Below are positions 59,590 through 64,000 of a stretch of 64,000 bases of DNA, piece by piece; position 1 is the stretch's first letter; each line of letters begins with the position of its first letter. Position numbers and translations under genes: made by a program. The DNA comes from Vibrio celticus. GTDB lineage: Bacteria; Pseudomonadota; Gammaproteobacteria; Enterobacterales; Vibrionaceae. The notes under the pieces are model-generated. The model had not been told where the DNA came from, searched no databases, and was given only the letters and a program-made list of their open reading frames with translations. Location: assembly GCF_024347335.1 (NCBI RefSeq), contig NZ_AP025464.1, forward strand, positions 1,860,001 through 1,924,000, in the 5' to 3' direction.

Positions 59590-59632
59590 TCGCGCATTAT
59601 TGATTTTAATAGAACCCTCTTTCCCCTAAACG

Positions 59633-59669
59633 AAAAAGGGGCACCATAATCATTATGGTGCCCCTTTTT
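59633..59669. terminator. Perfect 18-bp bidirectional terminator
   Basis: AAAAAGGGGCACCATAAT pairs completely with ATTATGGTGCCCCTTTTT around a single C. The A-run and T-run at its ends let it work in both directions, for the DUF808 gene and for pyrC. Confidence 0.9.
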
Positions 59670-59724
59670 AATCTAATGGGTCGTGTTTAATTAACACCAC
59701 GCTCTTATTTTGCAATATAAGCGC

Positions 59725-60753
59725 TTACTTTACAGACCAAGCAATCGTCTCGCCGCCACGGATTGGCACAACGATGTCTGAACCGAAAGGCATGGTTTCA
59801 GCAACGTTCCACTCTTCTTTAACAAGAGTGATGGTGTCCGTGTTACGTGGAATACCGTAGAAGTCCGGGCCGTTGTGGCTTGCAAACGCTTCTAGATTCT
59901 CAATCTTACCTTCTAAGTCGAACACTTCTGCGTACAGTTCAACGGCAGCATGCGCTGTGTAAGAACCCGCACAACCACATGCTGACTCTTTTGCACCTTT
60001 TGCGTGTGGTGCTGAGTCTGTACCCAAGAAGAACTTCTTGCTACCGCTTGTTGCAGCTTCGATAAGCGCTAATTGGTGCGTGTTACGCTTCAGAATAGGA
60101 AGGCAGTAGAAGTGTGGCTTAATGCCGCCAACCAACATGTGGTTGCGGTTGTAAAGCAGGTGGTGAGCGGTGATGGTTGCCGCTACGTTGTCATTCGCGT
60201 TTTTAACGAAGTTTGCTGCGTCAGCGGTTGTGATGTGCTCAAGAACAATCTTTAGGTTAGGAAAGTCGTTCACAATCGGAGCTAGCACTGTGTCTAGGAA
60301 CTGTTTCTCGCGGTCGAAGATATCAACATCGTGAGTGGTTACTTCACCATGAACCAGTAGCAACATATCCACTTCTTGCATTGCTTCCAACACGTGGTAA
60401 ATCTTTTGTGCTGACGTCACACCTGAATCAGAGTTAGTTGTTGCGCCCGCTGGGTAAAGCTTTGCTGCCACTACTGCACCAGACTCTTTCGCTTTGCGAA
60501 TTTCTTCAGGTGTTGTGTTGTCTGTTAGGTAAAGTGCCATTAGAGGCTGGAATTGCTCGCTTGGCTGCTCTGCCATGATGCGTTCACGGTAAGCTAAAGC
60601 CATTTCGGTATCGGTTACCGGTGGGATGGTGTTTGGCATGATTAACGCTCGACCATTGTAGCGGCTGATATCGCGCACTGTATCTTTTAATACTTCGCCA
60701 TCGCGTAGATGAACGTGCCAGTCGTCAGGACGAGTAATCGTAAGTTGTGTCAT
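59725..60753 (-). CDS. pyrC: Dihydroorotase PyrC
   Basis: A 342-residue dihydroorotase of the E. coli PyrC (type II) class. It closes carbamoyl-aspartate to dihydroorotate in pyrimidine synthesis in the cytoplasm. The binuclear zinc site begins with HVHLRDGE (His13, His15) near the N-terminus. Further on are AAKLYPAGATTNSDSGVT (the carboxylated Lys), LLVHGEVT, LEHITTADA, GIKPHFYCLPILKR, and the catalytic Asp in FFLGTDSAPHAKGAK. No regulation is visible; the start has a GGGAGCC-type ribosome site. It stands alone here. Confidence 0.97.
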   Translation of the reverse strand: MTQLTITRPDDWHVHLRDGEVLKDTVRDISRYNGRALIMPNTIPPVTDTEMALAYRERIMAEQPSEQFQPLMALYLTDNTTPEEIRKAKESGAVVAAKLYPAGATTNSDSGVTSAQKIYHVLEAMQEVDMLLLVHGEVTTHDVDIFDREKQFLDTVLAPIVNDFPNLKIVLEHITTADAANFVKNANDNVAATITAHHLLYNRNHMLVGGIKPHFYCLPILKRNTHQLALIEAATSGSKKFFLGTDSAPHAKGAKESACGCAGSYTAHAAVELYAEVFDLEGKIENLEAFASHNGPDFYGIPRNTDTITLVKEEWNVAETMPFGSDIVVPIRGGETIAWSVK

Positions 60754-60945
60754 TGAAGGCTCCCACCATTTGAAGTGTTATGTAGTTGGAGCCTAAACTC
60801 GGCGAAATCTGTGAAAGCAATCGCTTACGTTTAGGCGACAGGATGATAGTGGAAAAGCACTTTCATTTCATCCTATTTTTAACTCTTCAGGGCTAGGAGC
60901 TTGTTTTTATGGCGTTTTAATTCGGTATTTATTTTTGGATACGGG

Positions 60946-61104
60946 TTAGCGAGTCGCCACCCAGAGTCCGTGGATCATTCCTGGTACCCAAAAGAAGAAG
61001 GTCAGGACTATGTTAATCAGCAAATCTTTACCTGCGCCACGAGCGAAGAACACACCAACAGGCGGAAGCAGTACACATAAAATGATAATGACGAGTTTGT
61101 TCAT
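60946..61104 (-). CDS. Pmp3/YqaE-family small membrane protein
   Basis: A 52-residue protein, short enough to be overlooked, from ATG 61104 to TAA at 60946-60948 on the minus strand. The start has an AAGGAT ribosome site seven bases ahead. It reads MNKLVIIILCVLLPPVGVFF, then ARGAGKDLLINIVLTFFFWV and PGMIHGLWVATR. Two membrane helices with the conserved L-P-P-x-G-V/A-F/L and P-G-x-I-H-x-x-W motifs identify the Pmp3/YqaE (UPF0057) family. Homologues in yeast and plants affect membrane potential and salt tolerance; in E. coli YqaE is stress-induced. It is monocistronic between pyrC and the MOSC-reductase gene. Confidence 0.92.
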   Translation of the reverse strand: MNKLVIIILCVLLPPVGVFFARGAGKDLLINIVLTFFFWVPGMIHGLWVATR

Positions 61105-61322
61105 GATAAATCCTTTTTATTCAATGAAAGTTCAATGCGATAACCGTGTTCACATTATAGAACGTATGGAGAGTGTTAATGCATTGCTGTCTTAATGTAT
61201 ACAAGGCAGTGATTTAAACATCTCAAGATATTAGCTTAGTATCAAGTGTTTAATGCCTGCCAGTTTATCTATTTATAACCATTTGTTAGCATTGGGACAA
61301 ACAACAAAACATTGGAATCGTT

Positions 61323-63179
61323 ATGTCGCAGTCACCTATAGATCGAAAGGCTTCAGAGCAAGCTCCTTCCTTATCTCAAATCAACGTGTTTCCGGTTAAA
61401 TCAGTGGGCGGGATTGCACTCTCTTCTGCTTGGGTCGAAAAACAGGGCCTTACCTTCGACAGACGTTTTATGTTGGCGTTGGCTGATGGATCAATGGTGA
61501 CGGCGCGTAAGTACCCTAAAATGGTCAAGGTGTCTTCAAGCTTGCAGCCAGACGGTTTGATTTTTACTTATGAAGGTAAAGAGCCGCTGCGCCTGAAATA
61601 CGCAAACTTTAAGATGCAAGAAGCGCCTGCAACGGTGTGGAAAGATAGCTTCACTGCGTATACCACCAACGACGAGGCGGATGATTGGTTCAGTGATGTG
61701 TTGGGCGTGCGCGTAGAACTGCTGTTCTGTGGTGAGCAATCAAATCGTGTTCGAGAAAAGCTTGGTCAGAATGTCAGTTTCGCTGACGGCTATCCAATGT
61801 TGGTGATCAGCCAAGCCTCTCTAGATGAACTCAATCGCCGCAGCCCTGAAACCCATTCAATGGATCAGTTCCGTACTAACTTTGTTGTTTCAAATACAGA
61901 AGCCTTTGCCGAAGACGGTTGGAAGCGTATCCGAATTGGTGAAGTTGAATTCGAAGCGGTGAAGCCTTGTGAGCGCTGTATCCTAACGACAGTCGATGTT
62001 GAGAGTGGCGAATTTAGAGCAACAAAAGAGCCTCTTAATACCTTCTCTACATTCAGAGCTAACGAGCGTGGTGGTGTTTTCTTTGGTCAGAACCTTGTGG
62101 CGAAAAATGAAGGTCTGGTGAAAGCGGGTGACGTGGTTGAGGTACTTGAAACCAAAGAGAAAGAGCACTACGAAGATACTTGGGTTGAGTCACTGCACTT
62201 AACTTGCGTCGAGCGTGAAGAGATCGCTCGCGACTTCACGACGTTCTGGCTAGAGCCAGCGAAAGAGAACCATTCATTACCAAGCTATCAGCCAGGACAA
62301 CATCTACCGATTGAGATGGTGATTGATGGCGAAAAAGTGTCTCGTCGTTACACGCTATCTTCTAGTCCTTCACGTGCGGGTCGTTTAGCGATTTCTGTAA
62401 AGCGAGTGGATGATGGTCAAATCTCCAACTGGCTCAATGATCACTTCCAAGTGGGGGATACTCTTGTTGCTCAAAACCCAGATGGTGCTTTCTATTTAGA
62501 ACAAAACCCTAAGCATCCACTACTGCTTTTGTCTGCGGGTAGCGGCATTACGCCAATGTTGTCGATGCTTCGTTATTTGGCCGACCATGGCCAGATTGAT
62601 GATGTGGTTTTCTATCACCAATGCAGCAGCGAAGAAGATATCCCTTATCAAGCGGAGATCGATCAAATTGCCAATGAACATCCAGGCTTACAGGTTATTT
62701 ACTCACTAAGCCAACCAACGAAAGAGTGGGGTGGTTTATCAGGACGTTTGAGCGTGTCTCACGTCGCCAAAATCGAAGAGTTGCACAAGCGTCAAGCATT
62801 CGTGTGTGGCCCTGATGGCTTTATGGATAATGCCAAGAAATTGCTGATTCAAATGGGGCTTAATCCTCAGCATTACCACCAAGAAGCGTTTGGTGTTGCT
62901 CAGTCTACGGAAGAGGCGGTGAAGCAGCTTCAGTTAAGTGTGAACGGCTACCTGTTTGAAGGTAATAACCAATCAACCCTGCTAGAGCAAGCGGAGTCGG
63001 CGGGTGTGTCTATCGCTTCAAGCTGCCGTGCTGGTTTCTGTGGCGCTTGTAAAGTGACCCTTGAGTCTGGGCAAGTTCACCAACCGGATGTGCCTGCATT
63101 GCAAGAACATGAACGCAATATGGGTCAGATACTGGCGTGTTGCAGTGTGCCTCAAACCGATATCGAAGTTGTTGATTAA
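61323..63179 (+). CDS. MOSC domain - ferredoxin reductase - 2Fe-2S fusion oxidoreductase (YcbX/Hcr-like)
   Basis: A 618-residue fusion. Residues about 10-275 are a MOSC_N plus MOSC molybdenum-cofactor-binding unit like YcbX: INVFPVKSVGGIALSSAWV at the start, and FEAVKPCERCILTTVD with the cofactor Cys. About 285-510 is a flavodoxin-reductase module with the FAD motif RRYTLSSSP and NAD(P) motif LLLLSAGSGITPMLSMLRYL. About 530-618 is a plant-type 2Fe-2S ferredoxin with CRAGFCGACKVTL and a final Cys in ILACCSVP. This allows electrons from NAD(P)H to pass to a Mo-cofactor site, as in enzymes that reduce N-hydroxylated bases. It is monocistronic, with a terminator at 63215. Confidence 0.93.
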   Translation: MSQSPIDRKASEQAPSLSQINVFPVKSVGGIALSSAWVEKQGLTFDRRFMLALADGSMVTARKYPKMVKVSSSLQPDGLIFTYEGKEPLRLKYANFKMQEAPATVWKDSFTAYTTNDEADDWFSDVLGVRVELLFCGEQSNRVREKLGQNVSFADGYPMLVISQASLDELNRRSPETHSMDQFRTNFVVSNTEAFAEDGWKRIRIGEVEFEAVKPCERCILTTVDVESGEFRATKEPLNTFSTFRANERGGVFFGQNLVAKNEGLVKAGDVVEVLETKEKEHYEDTWVESLHLTCVEREEIARDFTTFWLEPAKENHSLPSYQPGQHLPIEMVIDGEKVSRRYTLSSSPSRAGRLAISVKRVDDGQISNWLNDHFQVGDTLVAQNPDGAFYLEQNPKHPLLLLSAGSGITPMLSMLRYLADHGQIDDVVFYHQCSSEEDIPYQAEIDQIANEHPGLQVIYSLSQPTKEWGGLSGRLSVSHVAKIEELHKRQAFVCGPDGFMDNAKKLLIQMGLNPQHYHQEAFGVAQSTEEAVKQLQLSVNGYLFEGNNQSTLLEQAESAGVSIASSCRAGFCGACKVTLESGQVHQPDVPALQEHERNMGQILACCSVPQTDIEVVD

Positions 63180-63214
63180 CGACGCGTTCGGTCAAAAGGA
63201 AAACCACTAAATAG

Positions 63215-63256
63215 AAAGGCCGGAAGTTCGTGAATGAGCTTCCGGCCTTTTTGATT
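63215..63256. terminator. Bidirectional terminator between the MOSC-reductase gene and nadE
   Basis: AAAGGCCGGAAG pairs perfectly with CTTCCGGCCTTT around 12 bases, then TT. It serves both convergent genes. Confidence 0.9.
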
Positions 63257-63278
63257 CTGAGACTAATTCAAAAACTAA

Positions 63279-64000
63279 TTAATCGTAGATCGTTGGGATT
63301 GGTTGACGCTTGTGCTGTGTTGCTTTGTAGATACTCACTAAGCGATCGGATACGTCTTGAGAAACGGCTTTGCCTTCAAGGAAGTCATCGATCTGATCGT
63401 AAGAAAGGTTCAATGCTGCTTCATCGGCTTTCTGTGGGTCAAGCTCTTCTAGGTCAGCAGTTGGTACTTTCTTAACCAGTAGCTCTGGAGCGCCCAGTGT
63501 AGCTGCTAGTTCACGGACTTGACGTTTGTTCAGGCCGAACAGCGGTGCTAAATCACATGCGCCGTCACCGTGCTTGGTGTAGAAGCCAGTAATGTTTTCC
63601 GCTGAGTGGTCAGTACCGATTACAAGGCCGCCAACGTAACCTGCAATTTCGTATTGTGCGATCATGCGAGCGCGAGCTTTCACATTACCTTTCACAAAGT
63701 CGATTTTTGCTGAGTCTGTTGGTAGTAAGCCTGTACCTTCAAGAGCAACGTGAGATGCAGCGTGAAGCCCATCAACACCCGCTTTAATATTTACAGAAAC
63801 AGATTGAGAAGGCTGAATGAAAGACAGAGCAAGTTGCGCCTCGTCTTCATCTTTTTGTTCACCGTAAGGCAGGCGAACCGCGATGAATTGGTAGTCTTTG
63901 CTACCAGCGCTTTTATTTAGGCTATCAACGGCCATCTGTGCTAAGCGGCCACAAGTTGTCGAATCCACACCGCCACTGATACCAAGGATCAGAGACTTGC
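63279..64000 (-). CDS. nadE: NH3-dependent NAD+ synthetase NadE, N-terminal end beyond the window
   Basis: Leftward gene running off the right edge; about 240 C-terminal residues are visible. The frame is open to base 64000, where it reads KSLILGISGGVDSTTCGRLA, containing the ATP-pyrophosphatase P-loop SGGVDS. Other NadE features are the KGNVKARARMIAQYEIAGY stretch, VIGTDHSAENITGFYTKHGD, and CDLAPLFGLNKRQVRELAATLGAP. The enzyme adenylates nicotinate adenine dinucleotide and amidates it with ammonia to NAD+. An ATG at 63968 inside the frame is not the start, because the P-loop lies upstream of it. The C-terminus ends QPIPTIYD. Confidence 0.96.
   Translation of the reverse strand, partial: KSLILGISGGVDSTTCGRLAQMAVDSLNKSAGSKDYQFIAVRLPYGEQKDEDEAQLALSFIQPSQSVSVNIKAGVDGLHAASHVALEGTGLLPTDSAKIDFVKGNVKARARMIAQYEIAGYVGGLVIGTDHSAENITGFYTKHGDGACDLAPLFGLNKRQVRELAATLGAPELLVKKVPTADLEELDPQKADEAALNLSYDQIDDFLEGKAVSQDVSDRLVSIYKATQHKRQPIPTIYD

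Overview
The window looks like a chromosomal segment of a marine Vibrio, probably of the Splendidus clade. This is judged from recognisable Vibrio proteins (a LuxM/LuxN acyl-homoserine-lactone quorum-sensing pair, an M9 collagenase, the long-form isocitrate lyase beside malate synthase G, MalEFG) and from moderate base composition. No rRNA, tRNA or CRISPR array was seen. There is one clear mobile element, an IS4-family insertion at 29985-31395.

Layout. 1-3.1 kb: end of malE, then malF and malG (maltose/maltodextrin ABC transporter). 3.1-7.2 kb: small and decayed genes, a thioesterase, an OppA remnant, and a divergent EamA exporter/AraC regulator pair. 7.2-11.6 kb: a three-gene Att/Lol-like export operon (ATPase, double FtsX-type permease, CrtC/AttH-like lipoprotein). 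11.6-12.4 kb: a previously untracked 27-residue membrane-peptide gene with its own promoter and terminator. 12.4-20.7 kb: a periplasmic nucleotidase, a dehydrogenase/PhyH-dioxygenase pair, a GGDEF protein and two transporters. 21-22.5 kb: KduD plus an RpiB/LacAB-type isomerase, probably a DhuD/DhuI-like unsaturated-uronate pair. 22.5-26.4 kb: luxM-luxN. 26.8-30 kb: secreted collagenase and a cystatin-like lipoprotein. 31.4-37.3 kb: an ART-like protein, isocitrate lyase, a LysR regulator and malate synthase G, i.e. the glyoxylate shunt.

37.5-55.3 kb is the most distinctive block, a taurine (C2-sulfonate) catabolic island. It holds a GabD-like aldehyde dehydrogenase, an IclR regulator, Pta, a TauE-type sulfite exporter, Xsc, the TauX/TauY taurine dehydrogenase, the TauKLM TRAP transporter and a tandem-Cache periplasmic protein. 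The inferred route is taurine in by TRAP, oxidised by TauXY to sulfoacetaldehyde, cleaved by Xsc to acetyl phosphate and sulfite, then Pta to acetyl-CoA, which the adjacent glyoxylate shunt could assimilate; TauE would export sulfite. Three things stand out. A CobS/CobT-like AAA+/VWA pair without CobN sits inside the island, divergent from xsc. A lone FRG-domain gene lies between xsc and tauX. tauY carries a single in-frame TAA codon and is otherwise intact, so the pathway may be broken in this strain.

55.7-64 kb: a BCCT osmolyte transporter, an M14-type peptidase, a DUF808 protein, PyrC, an untracked Pmp3/YqaE mini-protein, a MOSC-ferredoxin reductase fusion, and the start of the convergent nadE, which runs off the window end.
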